A stretch of 50,094 nt of DNA from an uncultured Peptoniphilus sp. (GTDB lineage Bacteria > Bacillota > Clostridia > Tissierellales > Peptoniphilaceae): contig NZ_CAMILN010000008.1 of the NCBI RefSeq assembly GCF_946222045.1, positions 1 through 50,094 of the forward strand. Reading direction: 5' to 3'. The position numbers and the translations under genes were made by a program. Below, piece after piece: positions 8,457-17,203 of the stretch (positions are counted from its first letter, which is position 1; each line of letters opens with the position of its first letter). The notes under the pieces are model-generated. The model worked only from the letters and a program-made list of their open reading frames with translations, made no database searches and had not been told where the DNA came from.

Positions 8457-8915
8457 ATGAAGTGTCCCTTTTGCGGATATGGTGACTCTAAGGTTTTAGA
8501 CACAAGACCAACTGATGAAGGTAATACTATAAGAAGAAGGCGCGAGTGTTTAAATTGTCAAAAAAGATTCACTACTTATGAAAAAATTGAGCAATCACCA
8601 ATTATGGTAATTAAGAAAGATGGAAACAGACAGGCTTTTGATAGAGAGAAAATCATAAGAGGAATGATAAAGTCTTGCGAGAAGAGACCTGTTTCTGCTG
8701 CTGATATAGAAGATGCTGTTAACAATATAGAAAAGAAAATCGAAAACTCTATGAAGAAAGAAATTAGTTCTCTTGAAGTTGGAGAGATGGTAATGGATGA
8801 GTTAAAAGACCTAGATGAAGTTTCTTACGTTAGGTTTGCATCTGTCTATAGAGAATTTAAAGATCTCCAGTCTTTTGTAGATGAACTTGAGAATTTTGTA
8901 AAAAAGAAGAATTAA
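8457..8915 (+). CDS. nrdR: Transcriptional repressor NrdR
   Basis: NrdR represses ribonucleotide reductase genes when dATP/ATP levels signal sufficiency. The start at 8457 gives 152 residues, the usual length, with GAGGTG 6 nt upstream; a GTG at 8448 lies inside the ribosome site. The N-terminal zinc ribbon has its two Cys pairs in MKCPFCGYG and CLNCQKRFTTYE, with the basic stretch RRRRE between them. An ATP-cone domain (about 45-135) begins at PIMVIKKDGNRQAFDREK and includes VSYVRFASVYREFKDL. No NrdR-box pair is evident at its own promoter. rarA follows after 1 nt. Confidence 0.96.
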   Translation: MKCPFCGYGDSKVLDTRPTDEGNTIRRRRECLNCQKRFTTYEKIEQSPIMVIKKDGNRQAFDREKIIRGMIKSCEKRPVSAADIEDAVNNIEKKIENSMKKEISSLEVGEMVMDELKDLDEVSYVRFASVYREFKDLQSFVDELENFVKKKN

Positions 8916-8916
8916 T

Positions 8917-10218
8917 ATGGATTTATTTGAACTTAGCATGCAAAAAAATTTGGAAAGTCAAGCACCCCTAGCTGATAGGATGAGACCGAGAAATTTGGAA
9001 GAATTTTTTGGGCAAGATCACATTATAGGTGAAGGCAAGTATTTGTCTAGACTTATAAAAAGTGACAGGCTAACTTCTGTATTATTTTATGGTCCGCCAG
9101 GAGTTGGCAAGACAACACTAGCAGAAATAATTGCTAGAACAACTAATAAAAATTTTGTCAAACTTTCTGCTGTTACCTCTAATTTAAAGGAGCTTCGTGA
9201 AGTCTTGAAAAAATCAGAAGATTCTATGAAATTTGATAATGTATCAACAATAGTTTTTATTGATGAGATTCATAGATTTAACAAGAGCCAGCAAGATGCC
9301 CTCCTACCCTTTGTTGAGAGAGGGGTAATTAGTCTAATAGGTGCTACTACAGAAAATCCCTATTTTGAAGTCAATAGAGCTCTTTTATCGAGAATGCAAA
9401 TAATAAATTTATATTCTCTTGATGATAAAGACTTAGAAAAAATGATGGATATGGCTTTAGCTGATAAGGAACGTGGACTTGGAAGGGAAAATATAGAAAT
9501 TACTGATGAGGCAAGAAATATTTTAATAAAAAATTCAAATGGAGATGGAAGATATCTTTTAAATAGCTTAGAAATTGCTGCCCTATCAACAGATGAAATT
9601 GACGGCAAAATATATATAGATAAAGACGTTATAGAAAACTCTCTTCTCATAAAAAATGTTAGGTACGATAAGAATAATAATGAGCACTATGACACCATAT
9701 CTGCCTTTATAAAGTCTATGAGGGGGTCAGACCCAGATGCCGCCCTAATTTATCTTGCAAAAATGCTTGAAGGCGGAGAGGATATAAAATTTATTGCGAG
9801 AAGGCTTATAATTTTTGCTTCAGAAGATGTGGGTAATGCAAATCCAGAAGCAATTCAAGTGGCAGCTGCTTGTTTTAACAACATAAATACAGTAGGAATG
9901 CCTGAAGCTAGGATAATCTTAGCACAGACTGCAACTTATTTAGCATCATCAGAAAAATCTAATGCAGCCTATATAGGGATAAATAAAGCCATGGAAGATG
10001 TCAAGAATTCAAATAACATAGATATACCTAAGTATATAAGGGATAAGAGAAATCCACACAATGAAACTGATGAAAAATATTTGTATCCTCACGATTATGA
10101 GAATGCCTATGTGGATCAAAAATATATGCCAGATAATTTTAAGGGTAGAAAATATTACGAGCCAAAAAACATTGGCTATGAAAGAAAAATAAAAGATTAC
10201 TTAGACAGTTTAAAGTGA
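8917..10218 (+). CDS. rarA: Replication-associated recombination protein RarA (MgsA family AAA+ ATPase)
   Basis: RarA acts at stalled replication forks and is related to clamp loader subunits and eukaryotic WRNIP1. The 433-residue protein has Walker A GPPGVGKTT (59-67), Walker B with DEIHRFNKSQQD (116-127), the sensor-1/arginine finger region GATTENPYFEVNRALLSRMQ, and C-terminal tetramerisation sequences including RRLIIFASEDVGNANPEA and PKYIRDKRNPHN. The length is normal. The ATG is 1 nt after nrdR, so the two genes form one operon. The old name YcaJ/YrvN refers to the same family. Confidence 0.95.
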   Translation: MDLFELSMQKNLESQAPLADRMRPRNLEEFFGQDHIIGEGKYLSRLIKSDRLTSVLFYGPPGVGKTTLAEIIARTTNKNFVKLSAVTSNLKELREVLKKSEDSMKFDNVSTIVFIDEIHRFNKSQQDALLPFVERGVISLIGATTENPYFEVNRALLSRMQIINLYSLDDKDLEKMMDMALADKERGLGRENIEITDEARNILIKNSNGDGRYLLNSLEIAALSTDEIDGKIYIDKDVIENSLLIKNVRYDKNNNEHYDTISAFIKSMRGSDPDAALIYLAKMLEGGEDIKFIARRLIIFASEDVGNANPEAIQVAAACFNNINTVGMPEARIILAQTATYLASSEKSNAAYIGINKAMEDVKNSNNIDIPKYIRDKRNPHNETDEKYLYPHDYENAYVDQKYMPDNFKGRKYYEPKNIGYERKIKDYLDSLK

Positions 10219-10224
10219 GTTAAA

Positions 10225-10253
10225 TTGACAAATAGAGCAATTAATTATATACT
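10225..10253 (+). promoter_or_regulatory. Near-consensus promoter of asnS-leuS
   Basis: TTGACA (10225-10230), exactly 17 bp, and TATACT (10248-10253). AGGAGG at 10281-10286 precedes the asnS ATG by 4 nt. The leader is only about 30 nt, too short for a T-box. Confidence 0.85.
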
Positions 10254-10290
10254 TAACAATTAAGTAAGAAATTGAAAATTAGGAGGAATT

Positions 10291-11679
10291 ATGTCAATTA
10301 GCATTAGAGAAATTTTTAAAAATCCAGAGGATTTTTTAGATAAAGAAATAGTATTAAGTGGTTGGGTAAAAACATCTAGAGCTTCTAAAAATTTTGGTTT
10401 TATAGAACTCACTGACGGAACAGTTTTTAAACCTATTCAAGTAGTTTATGGTAAAGAAATAGAAAACTTTGATGAAATTGAAAAATTTCCAATAAGTTCT
10501 TCTCTTGAAGTTAGTGGTAAAATTGTAAAGTCACCTGGCAAAAATCAATCTTATGAGTTACAAGCTAATAAGATAGAAGCAATTTGCTCATCAGATCCAT
10601 CTTATCCACTTCAAAAGAAAAGACATACCATGGAATACCTGAGAACAATAGCTCATCTGCGTCCAAGAGCCAATACATTTAATGCTGTTTTTAGGGTAAG
10701 GTCACTAATTGCCTATGCAATTCACAAGTTCTTCCAAGAAAAGGGATTTGTTTACGTTCATGCTCCAATAATTACAACATCAGACGCTGAGGGAGCAGGG
10801 GAAATGTTCCAAGTAACAACTCTTGACATTGATAAAATTGCAAAATCAGAACCTACTGAAGTTGACTACTCAAAGGACTTCTTTAATAAAAAGACTCACC
10901 TTACAGTGTCTGGTCAACTAGAAGCTGAGGCTTTTGCAGAAGCCTTTAGAGATATTTATACATTTGGACCAACTTTTAGGGCAGAAAACTCAAATACACA
11001 AAGACACGCTGCAGAATTCTGGATGATTGAACCAGAAATGGCCTTTGCTGATTTAAATGTAAATATGGACGTATCAGAAGAAATGTTAAAATATATTATT
11101 TCTTATGTTCTTGAAAATGCACCACAAGAAATGGAATTCTTTAACAACTTTATTGACAAGGGTCTTCTTGAAAGATTACAAAATGTTGTTGATAACGAGT
11201 TTGCAAGAATAACTTATACAGAAGCTATTGAGATTCTTGAAAAGGCTGATAAAGAATTTAACTATCCTGTAAGCTGGGGAATTGACTTACAAACAGAGCA
11301 CGAAAGATACATTACTGAAGAAGTTTACAAGAAACCAGTTTTCGTAACAGACTATCCAAAGGAAATCAAAGCTTTCTATATGTATGAAAATGAAGATAAG
11401 AAAACTGTTGCTGCTATGGACCTTCTAGTTCCAGGTGTTGGCGAAATCATAGGAGGAAGCCAAAGGGAACACAGATTTGACGTTCTAGAAGAAAAGATGA
11501 AAAATATTGGAATGGATATGGATACTTATGATTGGTATCTTGATTTAAGAAGATATGGCTCTGTTGTCCACTCAGGATTTGGTCTTGGATTTGAAAGAGC
11601 AGTAATGTACATTACTGGAATGAAAAATATAAGAGACGTAATTCCATTCCCAAGAACTGTTGGAAATGCTGAATTTTAA
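10291..11679 (+). CDS. asnS: Asparagine--tRNA ligase
   Basis: This class IIb synthetase charges tRNA-Asn directly. The 462-residue protein has an N-terminal OB-fold anticodon domain (about 10-105, starting IVLSGWVKTSRASKNFGFI) and a catalytic domain with motif 2 FRAENSNTQRHAAEFWMIEPE (about 229-249) and motif 3 GFGLGFERAVMYITG near the C terminus, ending IPFPRT. AsnS rather than AspS is indicated by the length, by the absence of the AspS GAD insertion, and by the HAAEFWMIEPEMAF signature. It is the first gene after a strong promoter, and leuS follows after 23 nt with its own AGGAG site. Confidence 0.96.
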   Translation: MSISIREIFKNPEDFLDKEIVLSGWVKTSRASKNFGFIELTDGTVFKPIQVVYGKEIENFDEIEKFPISSSLEVSGKIVKSPGKNQSYELQANKIEAICSSDPSYPLQKKRHTMEYLRTIAHLRPRANTFNAVFRVRSLIAYAIHKFFQEKGFVYVHAPIITTSDAEGAGEMFQVTTLDIDKIAKSEPTEVDYSKDFFNKKTHLTVSGQLEAEAFAEAFRDIYTFGPTFRAENSNTQRHAAEFWMIEPEMAFADLNVNMDVSEEMLKYIISYVLENAPQEMEFFNNFIDKGLLERLQNVVDNEFARITYTEAIEILEKADKEFNYPVSWGIDLQTEHERYITEEVYKKPVFVTDYPKEIKAFYMYENEDKKTVAAMDLLVPGVGEIIGGSQREHRFDVLEEKMKNIGMDMDTYDWYLDLRRYGSVVHSGFGLGFERAVMYITGMKNIRDVIPFPRTVGNAEF

Positions 11680-11702
11680 TTTTTTAAATTTTAGGAGTTA
11701 AT

Positions 11703-14114
11703 ATGAACAAATATACACCAAGTGATATAGAAAAAAAGTGGCAAGACTTTTGGGATGAACATGAATCCTTCGTATGTGAAAATAATTCAGACAAGGAAAA
11801 GTTTTATGCCCTTGTAGAATTCCCTTATCCATCTGGACAAGGACTTCATGTAGGTCACCCAAGACCTTACACTGCCCTAGATATTGTTTCTAGGATGAAG
11901 AGGATGCAAGGTTATAACGTGCTTTACCCAATGGGATGGGATGCCTTTGGCCTTCCAACAGAAAACTATGCAATAAAAAATAAAATCCATCCAGCTATTG
12001 TTACTAAAAATAATATTGCTCACTTTAAAAAACAATTAAAGTCAATTGGATTTTCCTTTGACTGGTCTAGAGAAATTAACACAACTGATCCAGAATATTA
12101 CAAGTGGACACAATGGATTTTCCTACAACTTTATAAACATGGACTTGCTTACAAGAAAGAGATGCCAATAAACTGGTGCCCATCATGTAAAGTTGGACTT
12201 TCCAATGAAGAAGTTGTTGGCGGAAAGTGCGAAAGGTGTGGAGAAGAAGTAGTAAGACGTGTTAAGAGTCAATGGATGCTTAAAATAACTGAGTATGCAG
12301 ATAGACTTATTGAAGATTTAGATGGTCTTGACTTTATCGATAGGGTTATAACGCAACAAAAAAACTGGATTGGAAGAAGTGAAGGAGCAAGTGTCAACTT
12401 CTCACTGAAAGACTTTGATGAAAAACTTGAAGTTTTCACAACTAGACCAGATACAATTTATGGTGCAACTTATATGGTAATTGCGCCAGAACATCCATTA
12501 ATTGAAAAACATGCTGATAAAATTGAAAACTTAGATGAAATAAATGCCTACAAAGAAGAATGTTCAAAGAAGAGTGACTTCGAAAGAACTGAACTTGAAA
12601 AAGACAAGTCTGGTGTAGAAATAAAAGGTATTAAGGCAATCAATCCCCTTACTAATAAGGAAATTCCAATTTGGATTTCTGATTATGTCCTTATGACATA
12701 TGGAACAGGTGCTATTATGGCAGTGCCAGCTCACGATGATCGTGACTATGACTTCGCAAAGAAATTTGGACTTGAAATCATCCCTGTAATAGAAGGATCT
12801 GATGTATCTGAACATGCGAATACAGAAACTTCTACTGGCAAAATGATTAATTCAGAAATCCTAAATGGACTTGAAGTTAAGGATGCCATCGCTAAGATGA
12901 TAGACTATCTTGAAGAACATAAACTTGGAGATAGAAAAATCAACTATAAATTGAGAGACTGGGTATTCTCAAGACAAAGATATTGGGGAGAACCAATTCC
13001 AATAGTTCACTGTGAAGAATGTGGTCATGTAGCTCTTCCAGAAGAAGAACTTCCACTTCTACTTCCAGAAGTGGAAAATTACGAACCTACTGATTCTGGT
13101 GAATCACCACTTGCAAAGATGACTGACTGGGTAAACACTACTTGTCCAAAGTGTGGTGGGTCAGCAAAGAGAGAAACAGACACAATGCCACAATGGGCAG
13201 GATCATCATGGTACTTCTTAAGATACACTGATCCTCACAATACTGAAGAACTTGCAAGCAAGGAAGCTCTTGAGTATTGGACTCCAGTAGACTGGTACAA
13301 CGGTGGAATGGAACATACTACACTTCACCTACTTTATTCAAGATTCTGGCACAAATTCCTATACGATATTGGAGTTGTTCCAACTAAGGAACCTTATCAA
13401 AAGAGAACTTCACACGGTATGATTCTTGGTGGAAACAATGAAAAAATGTCAAAATCAAGAGGCAACGTTGTAAACCCTGATGATATTGTTAGAGATTATG
13501 GTGCAGACACTTTAAGATGCTATGAAATGTTTATTGGTGATTTTGAAAAACCTGTGCCTTGGTCAGAAAATGGAGTTAAGGGCTGTAGAAGATTCTTAGA
13601 AAGAGTTTGGAACCTACAAGAAATTGTAGTTGATGGAGAAGACTACAGTAAAGAATTAGTCTCTGAAATCCACAAGACTATAAAAAAAGTTACTGAAGAT
13701 TATGGTCATTTAAAAGCCAATACTGCAATTGCTCAACTTATGACTCTATCAAATGAATTTAATGATGCTGGAAAAATAACAAAAGAAGACCTAAGAACTT
13801 TCTTAATTTTACTAAATCCAGTAGCACCACATATAACAGAAGAATTATGGCAAGTATGTGAACTTGGCGGAGTATTATCAGAACAAGCTTGGCCAGAATA
13901 TAAGGAAGAGCTTACTATTGATAATGAAATTGAGCTTCCAGTTCAATTCAATGGTAAAGTTAGATATACAATTAAGGTAGAGAGAGATGCTTCTCAAGAT
14001 AAAGTATTTGAAATTGCAGAAAAGGATGAACTTTTCGCGAAAAATACAGAAGGCAAAAATATAGTTAAGAAAATTTATATTCCAAATAAGATTGTAAATA
14101 TAGTTGTAAAATAA
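11703..14114 (+). CDS. leuS: Leucine--tRNA ligase
   Basis: This class I synthetase charges tRNA-Leu. The 803-residue protein, close to the 804 of B. subtilis, has the HIGH variant HVGH at 49-52 inside PYPSGQGLHVGHPRP, a zinc-finger-like CPSC...CERC module (about 160-180), the CP1 editing domain with FTTRPDTIYGATYMVIAPEHP and the editing Asp in AVPAHDDRDYDFA, a second CEEC...CPKC pair, and KMSKS at 581-585. A LeuS-specific C-terminal domain closes the protein. It is translated from AGGAG 8 nt upstream and ends at a terminator. There is no T-box in front of it; supply is set by the shared asnS promoter unless an internal one exists. Confidence 0.97.
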   Translation: MNKYTPSDIEKKWQDFWDEHESFVCENNSDKEKFYALVEFPYPSGQGLHVGHPRPYTALDIVSRMKRMQGYNVLYPMGWDAFGLPTENYAIKNKIHPAIVTKNNIAHFKKQLKSIGFSFDWSREINTTDPEYYKWTQWIFLQLYKHGLAYKKEMPINWCPSCKVGLSNEEVVGGKCERCGEEVVRRVKSQWMLKITEYADRLIEDLDGLDFIDRVITQQKNWIGRSEGASVNFSLKDFDEKLEVFTTRPDTIYGATYMVIAPEHPLIEKHADKIENLDEINAYKEECSKKSDFERTELEKDKSGVEIKGIKAINPLTNKEIPIWISDYVLMTYGTGAIMAVPAHDDRDYDFAKKFGLEIIPVIEGSDVSEHANTETSTGKMINSEILNGLEVKDAIAKMIDYLEEHKLGDRKINYKLRDWVFSRQRYWGEPIPIVHCEECGHVALPEEELPLLLPEVENYEPTDSGESPLAKMTDWVNTTCPKCGGSAKRETDTMPQWAGSSWYFLRYTDPHNTEELASKEALEYWTPVDWYNGGMEHTTLHLLYSRFWHKFLYDIGVVPTKEPYQKRTSHGMILGGNNEKMSKSRGNVVNPDDIVRDYGADTLRCYEMFIGDFEKPVPWSENGVKGCRRFLERVWNLQEIVVDGEDYSKELVSEIHKTIKKVTEDYGHLKANTAIAQLMTLSNEFNDAGKITKEDLRTFLILLNPVAPHITEELWQVCELGGVLSEQAWPEYKEELTIDNEIELPVQFNGKVRYTIKVERDASQDKVFEIAEKDELFAKNTEGKNIVKKIYIPNKIVNIVVK

Positions 14115-14118
14115 AATG

Positions 14119-14141
14119 AAAAGCACTTTTTAGTGCTTTTT
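14119..14141 (+). terminator. Intrinsic terminator after leuS
   Basis: AAAAGCACT (14119-14127), loop TTTT and AGTGCTTTT (14132-14140) form a 9-bp perfect stem that runs into T residues. The A-tract on the left makes it partly symmetrical. yicC starts 21 nt later with no obvious promoter between, so some read-through is likely. Confidence 0.8.
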
Positions 14142-14161
14142 GTTCTTTATAAGGAGTTTTT

Positions 14162-15037
14162 ATGAATAGCATGACTGGCTACGGCCTTTTTGAAAAAAGA
14201 TGTGAGGATTTTTATATTAAAGTTGAGATGAAATCTGTCAATAACAGGTATCTAGACATTAATGTAAGAATGCCTGGATCAATTATGTATGCAGAAGATG
14301 CCGTTAAATCTTTCATTAAGTCAAAAATCAAAAGAGGCAAGGTTGATGTATTCATAAATTTTGAGTATTTAGATTCAAGCCAGGTTGAAATTGATATTGA
14401 CTATGAGCTGCTAAATAAGTATATTATTATAAGTAAAGAATTAGAAGAAAAATTTGGAGTAGCTTCTGATATATCTTTTTCTAAGCTAATGAAGGACTCA
14501 GATATTTTGAAACCACAAAAAGCAGAGTTCGATGGAGATTATATGGAAGAAGAACTCTTAAAGGTCCTAGATGAAGCGACAAGTGAATTTGTAAAGTCTA
14601 GAGCTTTTGAAGGTGAAAAGATACGAGAAGACTTTAAACTAAAGCTTGAAGAGGTCAAGAGACTTACTGACTTCATTGAAAATAGAGCTCCCATTAGTTT
14701 GAAGGAAAACGAAAATAGATTAAGGGAAAGAGTGGCAGAATTTCTTCAATCAAGCGAAATCAATGAAGATAGAATTTTGACAGAAATAGCAATAATGCTT
14801 GACAAACTTTCAATTGATGAAGAAATTACAAGGCTTAAAATTCACACTCATAATTTTAATGATATAATAAATCAAGAGGGACCAATTGGCAGAAAGTTAG
14901 ACTTTTTAATTCAAGAGATGAACAGGGAGTCCAATACCATAGGTTCAAAATCAAATGATATTGAAATTACAAGTGTTGTTGTAATGCTAAAATCAGAAAT
15001 CGAAAAATTGCGTGAACAAGCGCAAAATGTTGAATAA
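14162..15037 (+). CDS. yicC: YicC-family endoribonuclease
   Basis: YicC/YloC proteins are endoribonucleases linked to small-RNA and mRNA turnover. The 291-residue protein begins with the family signature MNSMTGYG and VEMKSVNNRYLDINVRMP. The middle is a long helical region (about 130-230), and it ends with the highly conserved MNRESNTIGSKSNDIEI and VVMLKSEIEKLREQAQNVE. The ribosome site AAGGAG (14151-14156) precedes the ATG by 5 nt. As in B. subtilis, it heads the block leading to gmk-rpoZ-coaBC-priA, but the remA gene that often sits between yicC and gmk is missing. Confidence 0.93.
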   Translation: MNSMTGYGLFEKRCEDFYIKVEMKSVNNRYLDINVRMPGSIMYAEDAVKSFIKSKIKRGKVDVFINFEYLDSSQVEIDIDYELLNKYIIISKELEEKFGVASDISFSKLMKDSDILKPQKAEFDGDYMEEELLKVLDEATSEFVKSRAFEGEKIREDFKLKLEEVKRLTDFIENRAPISLKENENRLRERVAEFLQSSEINEDRILTEIAIMLDKLSIDEEITRLKIHTHNFNDIINQEGPIGRKLDFLIQEMNRESNTIGSKSNDIEITSVVVMLKSEIEKLREQAQNVE

Positions 15038-15059
15038 AATACTTAGGATGGGTGATAAT

Positions 15060-15680
15060 TTGGACGGCGGATTTTTATTAGTTTTATCAGGTCCTTCTGG
15101 TTCTGGAAAGGGAACAGTAAGTGAATCTTTAATGAAAAACAATGATGACATAATTTTCTCTACTTCTGTTACTACTAGGACTCCTAGACCAGGCGAGGTC
15201 AATGGCGAAAACTACTTTTTTGCCTCTAGAGAAGAATTTGAAAAAATGGTAGAAAATGATGAATTATTGGAACATGCCTTTGTTCATACAAACTACTATG
15301 GTACACCAAAGAAATTTGTTTTTGATGAAATAGATAAGGGCGAAATTGTGCTTCTTGAAATTGATGTGCAAGGCGCCCTTCAAATTAAGAAAAAATATAA
15401 GGAAGCAGTATTTATATTTTTAATTCCTCCTACTATGGATGAATTGAGATCTCGTCTTGTTAAGAGAGATACAGAAACTGAAGATGAAATAGAAACTAGG
15501 TACAGAAATGCCTTTAAGGAACTTGACTTTGTTGGTGAATATGATTACTTTGTCATAAATGATGTAATAGATAATGCCGTTAAGGATATTGAAACTATTA
15601 TAGCAGCTGAAAAACTTAGGGTTAAAAGACATAAGAATATTAAAAAAGAAGTTCAAGCAGAAGAGGAGAGAAGTAAATGA
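15060..15680 (+). CDS. gmk: Guanylate kinase
   Basis: Gmk phosphorylates GMP to GDP. I place the start at the TTG at 15060, because GGTGAT lies 3 nt before it, the same arrangement as the def start at 19552. It gives a 206-residue protein beginning MDGGFLLVLSGPSGSGKGTV, typical for the family; upstream GTG and ATG codons would overlap yicC and lack a ribosome site. Motifs: P-loop GPSGSGKGT (11-19), the GMP-binding SVTTRTPRPGEVNGENYFF, and IDVQGALQIKK. The gene is followed without gap by rpoZ (ATGA overlap). Confidence 0.94.
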   Translation: MDGGFLLVLSGPSGSGKGTVSESLMKNNDDIIFSTSVTTRTPRPGEVNGENYFFASREEFEKMVENDELLEHAFVHTNYYGTPKKFVFDEIDKGEIVLLEIDVQGALQIKKKYKEAVFIFLIPPTMDELRSRLVKRDTETEDEIETRYRNAFKELDFVGEYDYFVINDVIDNAVKDIETIIAAEKLRVKRHKNIKKEVQAEEERSK

Positions 15681-15979
15681 TTATACCATCTTTTAAAGAG
15701 TTAAAAGAAGTTGCAGATTCTAGATATGAACTTGCAATTTTAGTATCAAAAAGAGCTAGAAAAATTATTGATGGAAATCCAGCTTTAGTAGATACAGATA
15801 GTGAAAAACCAGTAACAATTGCTATTGAAGAAATTATGGCTGGTAAGATTAAATTTGGAGAAAAATTAAGCGACTCTGAGTATGAAGCAAAGGTTGCTGA
15901 AGAAAAAGAAAATCTTATACAAGAAATTAAGCAAAAAAAGATTGATGATTTAAACAAAGAAGAACTAGAAGAGGAATAA
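15677..15979 (+). CDS. rpoZ: RNA polymerase omega subunit
   Basis: Omega helps fold and assemble the beta' subunit. The 100-residue protein has the omega core in its N-terminal half: ELKEVADSRYELAILVSKRARKI, then PVTIAIEEIMAGKIKF. The C-terminal third is a charged helix rich in Glu and Lys. GAGGAGAG lies upstream within the gmk end, and the ATG overlaps the gmk TGA by 4 nt. Its place between gmk and coaBC matches Firmicute order and is strong support for a small, variable protein. Confidence 0.93.
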   Translation: MIIPSFKELKEVADSRYELAILVSKRARKIIDGNPALVDTDSEKPVTIAIEEIMAGKIKFGEKLSDSEYEAKVAEEKENLIQEIKQKKIDDLNKEELEEE

Positions 15980-15980
15980 A

Positions 15981-17174
15981 ATGTTAAAAGGTAAAAAAAT
16001 TCTACTTGGAGTTACAGGTGGAATTGCTGTTTATAAGTCTCCAGGTATATGCAGTCTTTTAAGAAAATTAGGTGCTGAAGTAAAGGTTATAATGACAAAA
16101 AACGCAACTGAATTTGTTACACCTCTTACTTTTCAAACTATGTCCAACAATGTAGTTCATGGAGAGATGTTTAACCAACTCTTTAACATGGATGTTGAAC
16201 ATATAAGTCTCGCTAAATGGGCTGATATAATTGTTATTGCACCTACTACTGCAAATATTATTGGAAAATTTGCCAATGGTATTGCAGATGATATGCTATC
16301 TACAGTTTTAATGGCTTCAAGGTCCAAGGTAATGTTGGCACCTGGGATGAATACAGTAATGTTAAATTCAGAATCCAATCAAAAGAATATTCAGACCCTA
16401 AGAGATAGAGGGGTTATAATCCTAGATACAAGGGAAGACCTGCTCGCTTGCAACGACTATGGCAGTGGAAAGATGCTTGAACCTAGTGAGATTGTTGATG
16501 AAATTGACAGAGCTTTAACGGAGAAAGACCTTGAAGGCAAGCATGTTGTAATCACTGCAGGACCAACTAGGGAAGCTCTTGATCCGGTTAGGTTTATTTC
16601 TAACTATTCTTCTGGAAAGATGGGTTATGCTCTTGCAGATAATGCAAAAAAAAGAGGAGCAAAGGTAACACTTATATCTGGTCCAACAAAAATTGATGTT
16701 CCTAAAGTTGATAACTTTGTAAGGGTGGATTCAACTCGTGAAATGTATGACGCTGTTGGAAAATACTTTGATGAATGTGATTTATTGATTAAGGCGGCAG
16801 CTCCAAGTGATTATAGGCCAAAGACTTATAGTGAAGAAAAAATTAAAAAGGGTAACGACAGTCAAATGAACCTAATTGAAATGGAAAAAAATCCTGATAT
16901 TGCTGCTCACTATGGAAGCCTAAAGAAAAACCAAGTTATAGTTGGATTTGCAGCAGAGTCTACTAATATCTATGAGTATGCTAAGGAAAAACTAATTAAA
17001 AAGAACTTTGATATGATTGTTGTTAATAATATCAAAAAAGAAGGTGCAGGTTTTGGCAGCGACACCAATATAGTTTCCATTATCTCAAGAGATGAGACTG
17101 ATGATTTAGAAATTATGTCCAAAGCTGAACTTGCAAAAGAAATTTTAGATAGGGCAAAAAAACTTATGAGCTAG
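15981..17174 (+). CDS. coaBC: Bifunctional phosphopantothenoylcysteine decarboxylase / phosphopantothenate--cysteine ligase
   Basis: CoaBC performs two steps of coenzyme A synthesis. The 397-residue protein has the flavin-dependent CoaC half (about 1-180) with VTGGIAVYKS, the active-site His in HISLAKWADIIVIAPTTANIIGK, the PGMN motif (LAPGMNTVML) and the Cys of LLACNDYGSGKMLEP. The CoaB half (about 185-397) starts at VVITAGPTREALDPVRFISN and includes KAAAPSDYRP and the Lys-rich FEKIKK-like lid KIKKGN. Both active-site regions look intact. The gene starts 1 nt after rpoZ, and a hairpin overlaps its stop codon. Confidence 0.96.
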   Translation: MLKGKKILLGVTGGIAVYKSPGICSLLRKLGAEVKVIMTKNATEFVTPLTFQTMSNNVVHGEMFNQLFNMDVEHISLAKWADIIVIAPTTANIIGKFANGIADDMLSTVLMASRSKVMLAPGMNTVMLNSESNQKNIQTLRDRGVIILDTREDLLACNDYGSGKMLEPSEIVDEIDRALTEKDLEGKHVVITAGPTREALDPVRFISNYSSGKMGYALADNAKKRGAKVTLISGPTKIDVPKVDNFVRVDSTREMYDAVGKYFDECDLLIKAAAPSDYRPKTYSEEKIKKGNDSQMNLIEMEKNPDIAAHYGSLKKNQVIVGFAAESTNIYEYAKEKLIKKNFDMIVVNNIKKEGAGFGSDTNIVSIISRDETDDLEIMSKAELAKEILDRAKKLMS

Positions 17175-17191
17175 AGAAATCTAGCTCTTTT
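17168..17191 (+). terminator. Perfect hairpin with GAAA loop over the coaBC stop
   Basis: GAGCTAGA (17168-17175), loop GAAA and TCTAGCTC (17180-17187) form an 8-bp perfect stem followed by four T residues. The coaBC TAG (17172-17174) lies in the left arm, and the priA ribosome site begins 3 nt after the T-run. It may be a partial terminator or attenuator inside the operon. Confidence 0.65.
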
Positions 17192-17203
17192 GTGGGTGAA
17201 GAC

